A DNA stretch of 64,000 nucleotides from VSJD01 sp964617825 (lineage in GTDB: Bacteria > Verrucomicrobiota > Kiritimatiellia > JAAZAB01), in contig CAZTWL010000011.1 in the NCBI GenBank assembly GCA_964617825.1, positions 37,098 to 101,097 of the forward strand. The letters are read 5' to 3'. The translations under genes were made by a program, and so were the position numbers. Shown here piece by piece: positions 41,129 to 50,020 of the stretch. The notes under the pieces were generated by a model. The model was not told the origin of the DNA, searched no databases, and was given only the letters and a program-made list of their open reading frames with translations. The stretch's first letter is position 1, and each line of letters opens with the position of its first letter.

Positions 41129-41476
41129 ATGAAGAATGTTTTCCAAAGCAGTCTGTTAATTGGCCTGTTTGCTGTGGGTGTTCTGGCCTACCCGACATGG
41201 CATAAGGCATATTGTACTGTTGCCGAAGCCGATTGCCCATCTCATCATACAGGTAAACCCAGTCATGACGATTCCCGTTCCAACCCATTGCAGGGCCATG
41301 ACGCAACGCGTTGCCCCGTGTGTCAAGTAGTCAATACGCCTCTCTTGGTCACTGTCCCGTTTGTCTCGCCAGTAACGTTTGCGTTATCCATTCGCAATCT
41401 GTCTCTGTCCATATTCAACATTCCTGCCTCTGAGTTGCGCTGTGCCGCTATGGCCCGCGCCCCTCCTGCCGCCTGA
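41129..41476 (+). CDS. Secreted His/Cys-rich small protein (DUF2946-like)
   Basis: The 115-residue protein has a signal peptide (FQSSLLIGLFAVGVLAYP) and metal-ligand-rich segments: YCTVAEADCPSHHTGKPSHD and GHDATRCPVCQVVNTPLL, ending in MARAPPAA. The CPxC plus ARAPP ending is reminiscent of DUF2946 periplasmic proteins near metal transport genes. It precedes a porin and zinc-type ABC genes, so a role in metal binding is likely but inferred. Confidence 0.6.
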   Translation: MKNVFQSSLLIGLFAVGVLAYPTWHKAYCTVAEADCPSHHTGKPSHDDSRSNPLQGHDATRCPVCQVVNTPLLVTVPFVSPVTFALSIRNLSLSIFNIPASELRCAAMARAPPAA

Positions 41477-41574
41477 CATTTCGATAGGTCAGGTTTCAAA
41501 TGCCGTGTGATTTTTCTCGCTTCACCTCAGCATTTGATTGGTGTGCTCTTATTTTTTTCCAATGGAGGTATCCT

Positions 41575-42885
41575 GTGAAGTTGTACCGTTATTTCATTTT
41601 ATCCGTCATTCTTATGTTTCCACTTTTAAGTCCCGGCGCGGATGAGGCTCAACAAACAAATATGGTTGAGGAGATCAAACAGTTGCGGTTGCGAACAGAG
41701 GCTCTCGAAAAGAAGCTGTCGGATGCCAAGCCGGTAACATTGAGCCTGGGTTCTGCTGCCGCCGGGTCATCTTATATGAACGCCAGTTTCGATGTTCTAT
41801 TTAATGCCGGTTGGTCATCCACTCCGGACAGCAAGGAAATTCAGCCGGGATGTCATGATCCGTCGCAACGGGGATTTTCCATCCGTAACGCGGAACTCGC
41901 GCTCGACGGAGCTGTGGATCCTTATTTCAAGGCGTTTGCAAACATCGTATTCATGACCGATTTTGAGGAGGAAACCCAATTGGAATTGGAAGAGGCCTAT
42001 GCGCTTTCCTCCTGTTTGCCATATGGATTGCAGGCCAAGGCGGGGCGGTTTTACGCGGAATTTGGACGACAAAACACCCAACATCCTCACTCATGGTCGT
42101 TTGTGGATCAACCCTTGGTCCTTAACCGGATGTTTGGTGAAGACGGCCTTCGGCAAAACGGAGCGCGTCTCTCGTGGCTCGCGCCCACGCCAAACTTTAC
42201 GGAACTGACCCTCGGAGTCTTCAACGGTCAGGGTGGAGATGCCTACAGTTTTCGTTACACCGGCGAGGCTGACACTAACGGTGTTAACCGTGTCTACGGG
42301 CACGCGACAACTGCCCGTAATCTTGACGGCTTGGGCGACTTCCTCTTTGTGCCTCGTCTTGCCTCATCTTTTGACTTGACCGACTCGCAGACACTCGTAC
42401 TTGGCGCGTCAGCAGCGCTCGGCCCAAACGACACGGGTAAAGACACGCGCACACTGATCTATGGAGTTGACACGTATTGGAAATGGAAACCGGCTAATGC
42501 GGAAGCTGGTTGGCCATTCGTAACGTGGCAAACCGAAGCCCTGGCCAGGAATTTCGAGGCGGGGGCTGATGAAACGGCAGGATTGCCGGCCGAGACCCTC
42601 CGTGACTGGGGCCTATATTCGCAAGTGCAGTGGGGTTTTATCCGTTGCTGGGCTGCGGGACTGCGCGGCGAATATGTCACGGGGAACACGAGCGCCAGCA
42701 CCGAAGCTAATGAGGAGCGCGCTACGACAACCAGGGTTTCTCCGAATGTGACGTGGTATCCTACTGAATTCAGTAAAATACGGCTGCAATACAATCACGA
42801 CTGGCGCGAATATGCGCAAGATGCCGATGCCGTATGGCTGCAGTTGGAGTTCATGCTTGGTTCTCACGCCGCGCACAAGTTCTAA
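41575..42885 (+). CDS. Outer-membrane porin-like protein
   Basis: I choose the GTG at 41575, which follows GGAGGT, giving 436 residues. A signal peptide (LYRYFILSVILMFPLLSPGA) is followed by a short coiled coil (VEEIKQLRLRTEALEKKLSD) and a beta-barrel with alternating aromatic strands (YFKAFANIVFMTDFEEETQL, LQAKAGRFYAEFGRQNTQHP), ending in KIRLQYNHDW and VWLQLEFMLGSHAAHKF. The coiled coil plus barrel is typical of phosphate-selective-porin-like proteins. The position before znuA suggests metal passage across the outer membrane. Confidence 0.75.
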   Translation: MKLYRYFILSVILMFPLLSPGADEAQQTNMVEEIKQLRLRTEALEKKLSDAKPVTLSLGSAAAGSSYMNASFDVLFNAGWSSTPDSKEIQPGCHDPSQRGFSIRNAELALDGAVDPYFKAFANIVFMTDFEEETQLELEEAYALSSCLPYGLQAKAGRFYAEFGRQNTQHPHSWSFVDQPLVLNRMFGEDGLRQNGARLSWLAPTPNFTELTLGVFNGQGGDAYSFRYTGEADTNGVNRVYGHATTARNLDGLGDFLFVPRLASSFDLTDSQTLVLGASAALGPNDTGKDTRTLIYGVDTYWKWKPANAEAGWPFVTWQTEALARNFEAGADETAGLPAETLRDWGLYSQVQWGFIRCWAAGLRGEYVTGNTSASTEANEERATTTRVSPNVTWYPTEFSKIRLQYNHDWREYAQDADAVWLQLEFMLGSHAAHKF

Positions 42886-42926
42886 GGCATTACAAACAGC
42901 GGAAAATATTTAAAGGAGATATTCAC

Positions 42927-43877
42927 ATGAAGACCAAGACTGTTATCAACACGATCATTCTTGCGGCAACACTTTTATTCGGATTCACCGCAGCAAGTCA
43001 CGCGAAGCTCAACGTCGTTGCGACAACTCCGGACTTCGGGTCTATTGCACACGAAATCGGGGGTGATCTGGTTCAAGTCAACGTTCTTGCCAAGCCCACC
43101 GAGGACGCGCACTTCGTTGATGCTAAACCAAGTTATATCATCAAGCTTGCCCGTGCCGATGTGCTCATTGAAGGTGGGGCGGAACTGGAAATGGGCTGGT
43201 TGCCGCCGCTGATTGACGGCGCCCGAAATTCAAAAATCGAATTGGGCCGACCGGGACGTGTTCGATGTGCCGAAGGCCTGGCATTGCTGGAGGTGCCGAC
43301 AGCACTGGACCGCTCCATGGGTGACATACACGCGATGGGGAATCCCCATTTCATGACCGATCCGGTGAATGCCCGGCTTGCGGCAGAACGTATTGGCGCG
43401 GTTTTCGCCACCGTTGATCCGCAGAACGCCGCCGCATATCGCGAACGTCTCGCGGTCTTTACCAAGCGCTTGGACGCAAAGCTGGCCGTCTGGCAAAAGC
43501 AACTTGAACCGTTCAAAGACATACAGGTGGTTGCCTACCACAATTCCTGGCCTTACTTCGCCAATCGCTTTGGCATCAAGATTGACCTCTTCCTTGAACC
43601 CAAACCCGGCATTCCTCCCACACCGGCTCACTTGGCAGACATGGTGACTCGTATGAAAGCAGAGCGGATCGGAGTAATTTTGGTTGAGCCCTATCAGAAC
43701 CGGAAAACGGCCGAAAAGGTGTCGGCAGAAACAGGCGCGGCCATCGTGGATTTCGCACAATACCCAGGCGGAGTCAAAGGCACCGAAGGAAGCTATATCG
43801 AACTGATGGATTATCTGGTCAACACACTCGCCACGGCATTGAAGGATAGCGGGGCATCAAAGGAACAGAAGCAATGA
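42927..43877 (+). CDS. znuA: Zinc/manganese ABC transporter substrate-binding protein (ZnuA-like)
   Basis: The ATG at 42927 follows AAAGGAGA; the product has 316 residues and a signal peptide ending at SHA. Metal ligands typical of cluster A-I proteins are present: EDAHFVDAKPS, IHAMGNPHFMTDPVNA and VAYHNSWPYFANRF, then LVEPYQNRKTAEKV. The His-rich loop of true ZnuA is short. It overlaps the permease gene by four bases. The cargo (Zn2+ or Mn2+) is inferred. Confidence 0.85.
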   Translation: MKTKTVINTIILAATLLFGFTAASHAKLNVVATTPDFGSIAHEIGGDLVQVNVLAKPTEDAHFVDAKPSYIIKLARADVLIEGGAELEMGWLPPLIDGARNSKIELGRPGRVRCAEGLALLEVPTALDRSMGDIHAMGNPHFMTDPVNARLAAERIGAVFATVDPQNAAAYRERLAVFTKRLDAKLAVWQKQLEPFKDIQVVAYHNSWPYFANRFGIKIDLFLEPKPGIPPTPAHLADMVTRMKAERIGVILVEPYQNRKTAEKVSAETGAAIVDFAQYPGGVKGTEGSYIELMDYLVNTLATALKDSGASKEQKQ

Positions 43878-44704
43878 GCGAGGCTTTTGGAATCATGTTG
43901 TGGCCTTTTCTGGCCTGTTTGTTGCTTCCGGGTATTCTGGTGTACTTGGGACTCCACATTGTGCGGCGCGAGATCATCTTTGTTGACCTCGCGCTTGCCC
44001 AAGTGGCGGCGTTTGGAATCTGTGTGGCGATTCTACTGGGCCATGATTCCCATGATTGGCAGACCACCGCCTGGTCGGCGGCACTTACGTTTGTTGGCGC
44101 AGGTGTGCTGACACTGACCCGTCCCAGCGGGAAGCGAGTTCCGCAAGAGGCGCTAATCGGCATTGTATACGTTGTGGCGGCTGCGGCATCGTTTCTTCTA
44201 TTGAGCCGTAGCCCGGAGGGCAATGAAGAACTACGAAGGACGCTTGTCGGCGAGATTCTGTTGGTGTGTCCGGGTGAGGTCCTTCGCACATTTGCCTTAT
44301 TTGCGGTCGTCGGCGTAGTACACGTGGTTTTTCGCCGGCAGTTCCTGTTACTCTCGTTCGACCCTGAACATGGGCGTTCCAAAGGTTTACGCCTGTGGTT
44401 TTGGGATTTCCTGTTCTATGTTCTGTTCGGTGTTGTCGTGACCAGTTTCGTTCGCATGGGGGGTGTATTATTAGTCTTCTCATATCTCATCATTCCCGCT
44501 GTCTGTGCCCGTCTGTTTGCGACCTCCTTGCGGACACAGCTTGCGGTGGGATGGACTATTGCCACGCTGGCGAGCGTTGGAGGACTCTATGCGTCCTATC
44601 GTCTTGACCTCCCAACCGGCGCTGCCGTTGTCTGCGCGCTGGGAATCGCGCTATTGATAATCTCAATCTGCCGATTTGTTATAAGGATTTTCCTAAGACG
44701 CTGA
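43874..44704 (+). CDS. znuB: Zinc/manganese ABC transporter permease (ZnuB-like)
   Basis: The 276-residue membrane protein has about eight hydrophobic segments and the ABC-3 family phrases GLHIVRREIIFVDLALAQVA, VTSFVRMGGVLLVFSYLIIP and AVCARLFA. It starts in an ATGA overlap with the substrate-binding gene. No ATPase (ZnuC) gene follows in this window, so the transporter must use one encoded elsewhere. Confidence 0.85.
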   Translation: MSEAFGIMLWPFLACLLLPGILVYLGLHIVRREIIFVDLALAQVAAFGICVAILLGHDSHDWQTTAWSAALTFVGAGVLTLTRPSGKRVPQEALIGIVYVVAAAASFLLLSRSPEGNEELRRTLVGEILLVCPGEVLRTFALFAVVGVVHVVFRRQFLLLSFDPEHGRSKGLRLWFWDFLFYVLFGVVVTSFVRMGGVLLVFSYLIIPAVCARLFATSLRTQLAVGWTIATLASVGGLYASYRLDLPTGAAVVCALGIALLIISICRFVIRIFLRR

Positions 44705-44809
44705 TCCCAAGGGATAAGGAAACGAAACACGAAAGCGCTTGATACCCGGTTTTCGTTCGTGATATGAACATCTATTATATAAGAGGAAAAGCTGTCTCAG
44801 GAGGTCACC

Positions 44810-45562
44810 ATGAAGGCCATTAGATGGATCGCGATTCTGGGGATCTGTTGCCTGTCGGTCTCGGCCTTCGGCGATTCCGACCTCTCGGCAAGTCGGGATG
44901 CCGTGGCGGGGGTCACCAACGTGACTGGTGTCACCAATATTACTGCACCTGAACCGGCCGTTATGGCTATGACCAACGCGGAAATTGTGGTACCCGTGCC
45001 GCCCGACGTCAACACGCCCATCGCCAATGACGGCTCCACAGCGTTGCATGAGGCAGCCCAGTTTAACCGGCTGGACGAAGTCAAGATCCTGCTGGAAAAG
45101 GGCGCAGCGATCAATGCCGTCAACAATGTCGGCATTACACCCTTGCACTTGGCCGCGCTGGCTGGGCACACTGATATGGTCGCTTTGCTCCTGACCCACA
45201 AGGCCAATGTCAAGGCCAAGGACGTCTTCGGCCTGACGCCTCTGCACTGCGCCGCGCAATATGGGCACGCAAAAACCATGTGCTTGTTGCTCGATAAGGG
45301 CGCCGAAATCGAATCCAAAACCTATACCCAGGGACTGACGCCCTTGCATTGGGCGGCCTTCTGGGGACATATCGAAGGTGTTAAATGCCTGCTGAGTTCC
45401 TGCGCCGACATTAACGCCCGCGACAACTATGGCAACACGCCCTTTACTTATGCCGAGGCCTACGGACAACACGACATGGCCCGCCTCCTGGCCCGCAAAG
45501 GCGGCAAGCGCCATGATCACGAAAAGCTCTACGGGCTGGATGCCTCGTGGCATGTAGACTGA
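44810..45562 (+). CDS. Exported ankyrin-repeat protein
   Basis: This 250-residue protein has an SD (AGGAGGT), a signal peptide (AIRWIAILGICCLSVSAFG) and five ankyrin repeats from about residue 75: DGSTALHEAAQFNRLDEVKI, GITPLHLAALAGHTDMVALL, GLTPLHCAAQYGHAKTMCLL, GLTPLHWAAFWGHIEGVKCL and a final NTPFTYAEAYGQHDMARLL. Its likely location is the periplasm, mediating protein contacts. It stands alone between znuB and DUF202. Confidence 0.8.
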   Translation: MKAIRWIAILGICCLSVSAFGDSDLSASRDAVAGVTNVTGVTNITAPEPAVMAMTNAEIVVPVPPDVNTPIANDGSTALHEAAQFNRLDEVKILLEKGAAINAVNNVGITPLHLAALAGHTDMVALLLTHKANVKAKDVFGLTPLHCAAQYGHAKTMCLLLDKGAEIESKTYTQGLTPLHWAAFWGHIEGVKCLLSSCADINARDNYGNTPFTYAEAYGQHDMARLLARKGGKRHDHEKLYGLDASWHVD

Positions 45563-45641
45563 TGGTCATGCGACGTGCTTCAGGACTGATCACGTCAGAT
45601 AGCCCCACTCAAGGTGCAATAGTTATGGAACAAAAAAATCG

Positions 45642-46013
45642 TTGATTCATGAAGACCCTCGTGTGCCGCTGGCGGCGGAGCGCACATTCCTGGCTTGGGT
45701 TCGCACCGGCCTTGCGCTGATGGGATTCGGGTTTGTGGTAGCACGCTTTGGATTATTTCTGCGGGAATGGTCAGCGGCGCAGAACATCGCATATCCTTCA
45801 GGGCATGGGGTCTCTCTGTGGCTCGGGATCGCCCTGGTGGCACTTGGTGTGTTTCTGAATGTGGCGGCTCTGATGCGATATCGCCGCTATCTTCGGCAAC
45901 TCGCTCAAGGCATTTTGCCCGAAGCGAAACCGCGTCTTGAAACAGCGGTTGCCGTGACACTGGCGCTCATAGGCGTAGCAGCTGTCCTTTACCTGATTCT
46001 CGCAGCTTGCTAA
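45642..46013 (+). CDS. DUF202 (YidH-type) inner-membrane protein; possible frameshifted start
   Basis: The 123-residue product has the family start RVPLAAERTFLAWVRTGLAL and three membrane helices. The in-frame start is a TTG without an SD. An ATG at 45625 with AAGGTG upstream opens another frame that meets a stop at 45643 after the slippery sequence A-AAA-AAT; a -1 shift there joins M-E-Q-K to this frame. The loop QLAQGILPEAKPRLE is encoded by DNA that recurs at the end of lgt. Function of DUF202 is unknown. Confidence 0.75.
   Translation: MIHEDPRVPLAAERTFLAWVRTGLALMGFGFVVARFGLFLREWSAAQNIAYPSGHGVSLWLGIALVALGVFLNVAALMRYRRYLRQLAQGILPEAKPRLETAVAVTLALIGVAAVLYLILAAC
45896..45940 (+). repeat. 45-bp dispersed repeat, copy in the DUF202 gene (partner about 46855-46899)
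   Basis: Both copies contain CAACTCGCTCAA, ATTTTGCC, GAAGC and GCGTCTTGAA, and differ at about five positions. They encode QLAQGILPEAKPRLE here and QLAQRILPEAKLRLE at the end of the Lgt domain. Confidence 0.6.
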
Positions 46014-46033
46014 AAGGAATTCCGATCATTTCA

Positions 46034-47935
46034 ATGCACCATTATACACATTACTGGGTTAATCGTCTTGATCCAATGATGATCCATATCCACGGGGATT
46101 TCGGCATTCGCTACTATGGCTTGGCCTATCTTCTGGCTTTTATCATTGGGGCGCTTCTGTTGCTCTGGTATTATCGCGCCGGTAAGTCACCTCTGGATCC
46201 GCATAGGATCGAGACGGTGATGGTCGCGCTAATCATCGGGGTGCTGGTGGGCGGGCGGATGGGACACGTCATTCTGTATGCCTGGCCGGAGTTTGTCGGG
46301 GATCCTTGGATGGCTTTTCGCATCTGGGATGGCGGCATGGCGAGTCACGGTGGGTTTATCGGTGTCGCGTTGGCTCTGGTATGGGTTTCGTTCAAATTCA
46401 AACTTTCATTTCTGCGTTTGGGCGACCTGTTGAGTTCGGTTGTGCCGGTGGGGTTGTTTCTGGGGCGCGTTGCCAATTTTATCAACGGCGAACTATGGGG
46501 CAAGGTGACCACTGTGCCGTGGGCGGTAATTTTCCCGAATAGCGCTCCACCTGGGACGCCCCTTGATCTCATCTCGTCCAGGCATCCATCCCAGCTTTAC
46601 GAAGCCGCGCTGGAAGGCGTAGTGCTGCTGGCTTACACCCAATGGCGTTTATGGCGTACGAATGCATTAAAAACACCCGGTCGGTTGAGCGGAGAGTTTC
46701 TGATCCTCTATGCGATTGTCCGGATTGTGGGCGAACAATTCCGTGAGCCGGACGCCGGATTGATTATCGGGATGAGCCGCGGAATCTTTTTTAGCATATT
46801 CCTACTGGCGGCCGGTGTGCTTGTGATTTTCTATGCGAGCCGCCGCCATCAGCAGCAACTCGCTCAAAGAATTTTGCCTGAAGCAAAACTGCGTCTTGAA
46901 TCTCAATGCCCGAGGAGGCAAGATTGTATGCAGGACAATGCGGAGATGATAAGGCGAAACTGGTCGGCAGTTTCGGACAAGGCCCTGACGAAGACTGGGC
47001 TCACACGGGAAGACGCGCTGGCGGTTCTGCGGGCAGACGAAGGTGATCTTTTGGAAATTATAGCCGCGGCCTACCGTTTGCGTCGGAAAGCATTTGGACG
47101 GCGCGTGAACCTCCACGTCATCCAAAACGCCCGCAGTGGCGCTTGCTCTGAAAACTGCGGTTTTTGCAGTCAGTCGGCCGCATCCCATGCGGATATTGAT
47201 CGTTATCCATTGCGTAGTGCGAACGAGTTGGTTGACGGTGCACGGCAAGCGTCTGCAATGGGTGCAGTGAAGTATTGTGTTGTCACCAGTGGTCGTGCTC
47301 CCAATGGAGATGTGGTTGAAACGATGTGTGTGGCTGCACGCCGGATACGCTCCGAAGGCCTCACGCTGAGCATTTGTGTTTCCTTGGGATTGGCGACGGA
47401 CAACCAGTTGCGTCGTTTGGCGGAGGCGGGGGTGAACCGTTACAATCATAATTTAGAAACCGCGCGCCGTTATTTTCCGCATATCTGCAACACCCATTCT
47501 TACGATGACCGCATAAACACCGTTCGGAAAGCTCAGAAAGCCGGATTGGAAATATGCTGTGGGGGTATCATTGGCATGGGGGAAACACTTGAAGATCGTG
47601 TGGATCTTGCCTTGACCCTGCGGGAATTGGGCGTTGATTCAATTCCGGTCAATTTTTTTAATCCGCGTCCCGGCACACCCCTGGAACATACACCGCCCTT
47701 GACCGCCTTGGAGGCGTTGCGTACCTTGGCCATGTTCCGGCTGGTTAATCCACGAACGGACATCCGCGCCGCTGGTGGGCGTGAAATCTGCCTGGGACCG
47801 CTCCAGCCCTTGGCCTTGTTTGCCGCCAATTCCATTTTTACCGAGGGCTATCTCACCACACCTGGCCAGGGTAATGCCAGGGATTTGGAGATGATCAAAG
47901 TGTTGGGGTTTGAAGTGGCCTGTATCGAGGCCTAA
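46034..47935 (+). CDS. lgt-bioB: Continuous frame: prolipoprotein diacylglyceryl transferase (Lgt) joined to biotin synthase (BioB)
   Basis: The frame has no stop between the two enzymes. Residues 1-275 or so are Lgt: membrane helices, FRIWDGGMASHGGFIGVALA, RVANFINGELWGKVT and RHPSQLYEAALEG. A 20-residue linker (QLAQRILPEAKLRLE) follows, then from ATG 46928 a complete BioB with the radical SAM cluster SGACSENCGFCSQSA, YNHNLETARRYFP and GGREICLGPLQPLALFAANS. Lgt lipidates lipoproteins in the inner membrane; BioB makes biotin in the cytoplasm. The enzymes are functionally unrelated, and bioB retains its own SD, so both may also be made separately. The Lgt start is taken at 46034; the frame is open from 46007. 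Confidence 0.85.
   Translation: MHHYTHYWVNRLDPMMIHIHGDFGIRYYGLAYLLAFIIGALLLLWYYRAGKSPLDPHRIETVMVALIIGVLVGGRMGHVILYAWPEFVGDPWMAFRIWDGGMASHGGFIGVALALVWVSFKFKLSFLRLGDLLSSVVPVGLFLGRVANFINGELWGKVTTVPWAVIFPNSAPPGTPLDLISSRHPSQLYEAALEGVVLLAYTQWRLWRTNALKTPGRLSGEFLILYAIVRIVGEQFREPDAGLIIGMSRGIFFSIFLLAAGVLVIFYASRRHQQQLAQRILPEAKLRLESQCPRRQDCMQDNAEMIRRNWSAVSDKALTKTGLTREDALAVLRADEGDLLEIIAAAYRLRRKAFGRRVNLHVIQNARSGACSENCGFCSQSAASHADIDRYPLRSANELVDGARQASAMGAVKYCVVTSGRAPNGDVVETMCVAARRIRSEGLTLSICVSLGLATDNQLRRLAEAGVNRYNHNLETARRYFPHICNTHSYDDRINTVRKAQKAGLEICCGGIIGMGETLEDRVDLALTLRELGVDSIPVNFFNPRPGTPLEHTPPLTALEALRTLAMFRLVNPRTDIRAAGGREICLGPLQPLALFAANSIFTEGYLTTPGQGNARDLEMIKVLGFEVACIEA
46912..46930 (+). promoter_or_regulatory. 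Internal ribosome-binding site for bioB
   Basis: GAGGAGG lies about nine bases before the ATG at 46928, inside the continuous lgt-bioB frame. This supports independent translation of BioB. Confidence 0.6.
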
Positions 47936-48035
47936 TCACTGGTGGCGCTATAGCGAGCCAACTTGTAATGACAAACGCATTCATGTTAAGATAAATTCCA
48001 ATAGATCAACCCGACGCGTAAGGAACTGCATCGCC

Positions 48036-49421
48036 GTGAAGAAGAGCATTAATCGAAGTCTTGGAACTGGGACAAATGCCATTCTTGAAAGCATCTCGGA
48101 TGGCGTGTTCACGGTGGACTCGAACTGGCGCATCACCTCGTTCAACCGCGCTGCCGAGATCATCACCGGTATCCGAAGACGTGAGGCCATCGGCAAACCC
48201 TGCTCGGAGGTGTTTCGCGCCAGCATGTGCGAGACGGATTGCGCGCTGCGGCATACCGTCAAGACCGGTAAGCCCATTATCAATCGCTCTACGTTCATTG
48301 TGAATGCCGAGGGCCGTCGCATCCCGATCAGCGTCTCTACCGCGATCCTGAAGGACGAAAAAGGCCGAGTTGTGGGCGGCGCGGAAACGTTTCGCGACCT
48401 TAGCCTTGTGGAGGAATTGCGCAAGGAATTGACGGGGCGTTTTGAAATGGGTGATCTTGTGAGCCGGAGTGCTGTAATGCGGCTAGTTTTCGATATTCTG
48501 CCGCAGATTGCGGCCAGTGACGCCACGGTGTTGATCCAGGGTGAGACGGGCACCGGCAAGGAACTTCTGGCGCGCGCCATCCATAATCTCAGCTCCCGGA
48601 AAACCAAGCCTTTTGTGGCCGTCAACTGTGGCGCTTTGCCCGATACGTTGCTGGAGTCCGAACTCTTCGGTTACGTGAAGGGCGCTTTTACAGGGGCGGC
48701 AAAGGACAAGCCGGGCCGTTTTGCGCTGGCTGAAGGTGGAACGCTGTTTTTGGATGAAATCGGAGACATCAGTCCGGCGTTGCAGATTCGACTGCTGCGA
48801 GTACTGCAAGATAAGAGATACGAGCCATTGGGCGGGACAGAAACTCTTCGTGCGGACGTTCGCATTGTGACGGCCACACATCGCGACCTGGCGGCACAGA
48901 TTCGAAAAGGGGCTTTTCGCGAAGACCTTTTCTATCGCTTGAACGTCGTCAAGGTGGACCTTCCACCTTTGCGTAAGCGCAAGGAGGATATTCCCTTGCT
49001 TGTCGATCACTTCATTGCGCGTTTCAATCGCATGCAGGGCAAGACTGTCATTGGCGCCTCGCCGGATGTCATGGCGTTGTTGATGGCTCATGACTATCCC
49101 GGAAATGTGCGGGAGTTGGAGAATATCCTGGAACGTGCCTTCGTGCTTTGCGGCGCGGGCCGCATCGAACGAGCCCATCTACCGCCGGAACTCACCGGTC
49201 ACCCTACTATTTCCCGTATCTCAGAGGGAAACACCATTGTCGCTCAGACCCGCGCTGCCGAAGCGCAGGCCATCCGCGCTTCCCTGGAACGCTACGGGTT
49301 CAACCGACTGGCCGCCGCCCATGCACTGGGCCTTCACAAAAGCACGCTCTTCCGCAAGATCAAGGCCCTGGGTCTCACGCTGCCGGAACACGACGGCCGC
49401 TCCCGCCGGAAACACGCGTAG
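48036..49421 (+). CDS. Sigma-54-dependent activator (PAS, AAA+, Fis-type HTH)
   Basis: The GTG at 48036 follows AAGGA, giving 461 residues. A PAS domain (ILESISDGVFTVDSNWRITS, with MCETDCALRHTVKTG containing two Cys that could bind a cofactor) precedes the AAA+ domain: GETGTGKELLARAIHN, the sigma-54-contacting GAFTGA, LFLDEIGDI and FREDLFYRLNV. The C-terminus is a Fis-type HTH (RYGFNRLAAAHALGLHKSTL). It lies directly before a sigma-54 promoter and an ORP-type cluster, as in Desulfovibrio where such a regulator controls the orp operon. The signal may be redox or metal related. Confidence 0.88.
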   Translation: MKKSINRSLGTGTNAILESISDGVFTVDSNWRITSFNRAAEIITGIRRREAIGKPCSEVFRASMCETDCALRHTVKTGKPIINRSTFIVNAEGRRIPISVSTAILKDEKGRVVGGAETFRDLSLVEELRKELTGRFEMGDLVSRSAVMRLVFDILPQIAASDATVLIQGETGTGKELLARAIHNLSSRKTKPFVAVNCGALPDTLLESELFGYVKGAFTGAAKDKPGRFALAEGGTLFLDEIGDISPALQIRLLRVLQDKRYEPLGGTETLRADVRIVTATHRDLAAQIRKGAFREDLFYRLNVVKVDLPPLRKRKEDIPLLVDHFIARFNRMQGKTVIGASPDVMALLMAHDYPGNVRELENILERAFVLCGAGRIERAHLPPELTGHPTISRISEGNTIVAQTRAAEAQAIRASLERYGFNRLAAAHALGLHKSTLFRKIKALGLTLPEHDGRSRRKHA

Positions 49422-49558
49422 AGTCGCAGAATTGCGCGACTGTATCTGTTGTACGGTCGCTATAAAGCGACTCTGGTTGCCGCAATCAGAATTGCCCCAT
49501 GGTTTGTATGCTGCTGCGCGCTAATATGTTGTGCAAAGACTCTATCTCTCTTCAATAT

Positions 49559-49575
49559 CTGGCACACTTGCTGCT
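49559..49575 (+). promoter_or_regulatory. Sigma-54 promoter of the ORP cluster
   Basis: CTGGCACACTTGCTGCT matches the -24/-12 pattern, with GG (49561-49562) and GC (49573-49574) ten bases apart. The expected transcript start is near 49586, and the ATG at 49611 follows. The sigma-54 activator gene ends 138 bp upstream. The surrounding gap (49422-49610) holds no gene. Confidence 0.65.
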
Positions 49576-49610
49576 ATGTATCATTGCAGCCAATTGAAGA
49601 ATGGAGAAGC

Positions 49611-50012
49611 ATGAAAGTCGCCCTGGCAACATGGAATGAAAGAATTTCGCCGGTATTCGATGTGGCCCGCCAGGTTTTGATTCTCGATGTTCAAAACAAC
49701 CGCGTGGTTGCCCGACACGAGGAAAGATTGCCAGGCACGGAGCCACAGTCTCAGGCGGAGCGACTGGCGGCGATAGCTCCGCACACGTTAATCTGCGGCG
49801 CCATCTCTCAGCCGATGGCCGACCTGTTGGCAGCCAAAAATATCCGGATCATCGCATTCACGGCCGGGTCTGTTGAGGACGTCGTTTCCGCCTGGTTGGC
49901 CGGGGCTTTGCCAAATCCGGCTTTGGCCATGCCGGGTTGTTGTGGGCAAAGAAGGCGCTGTGGCGGTGGCAGAGACGGAATGAGGAACGGGCAGAACGGG
50001 TTGTGCAAATAG
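49611..50012 (+). CDS. NifX/NafY-type dinitrogenase iron-molybdenum cofactor family protein
   Basis: The ATG at 49611 follows GGAG, giving 133 residues. The fold is that of the MTH1175/NifX family: MKVALATWNERISPVFDVAR, AERLAAIAPHTLICGAISQP. A Cys-rich tail (MPGCCGQRRRCGGGRDG) is unusual and could bind a metal. It is the first gene after the sigma-54 promoter, and the next gene encodes a second member of the family. Confidence 0.8.
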   Translation: MKVALATWNERISPVFDVARQVLILDVQNNRVVARHEERLPGTEPQSQAERLAAIAPHTLICGAISQPMADLLAAKNIRIIAFTAGSVEDVVSAWLAGALPNPALAMPGCCGQRRRCGGGRDGMRNGQNGLCK

Positions 50013-50020
50013 GAGCCATT

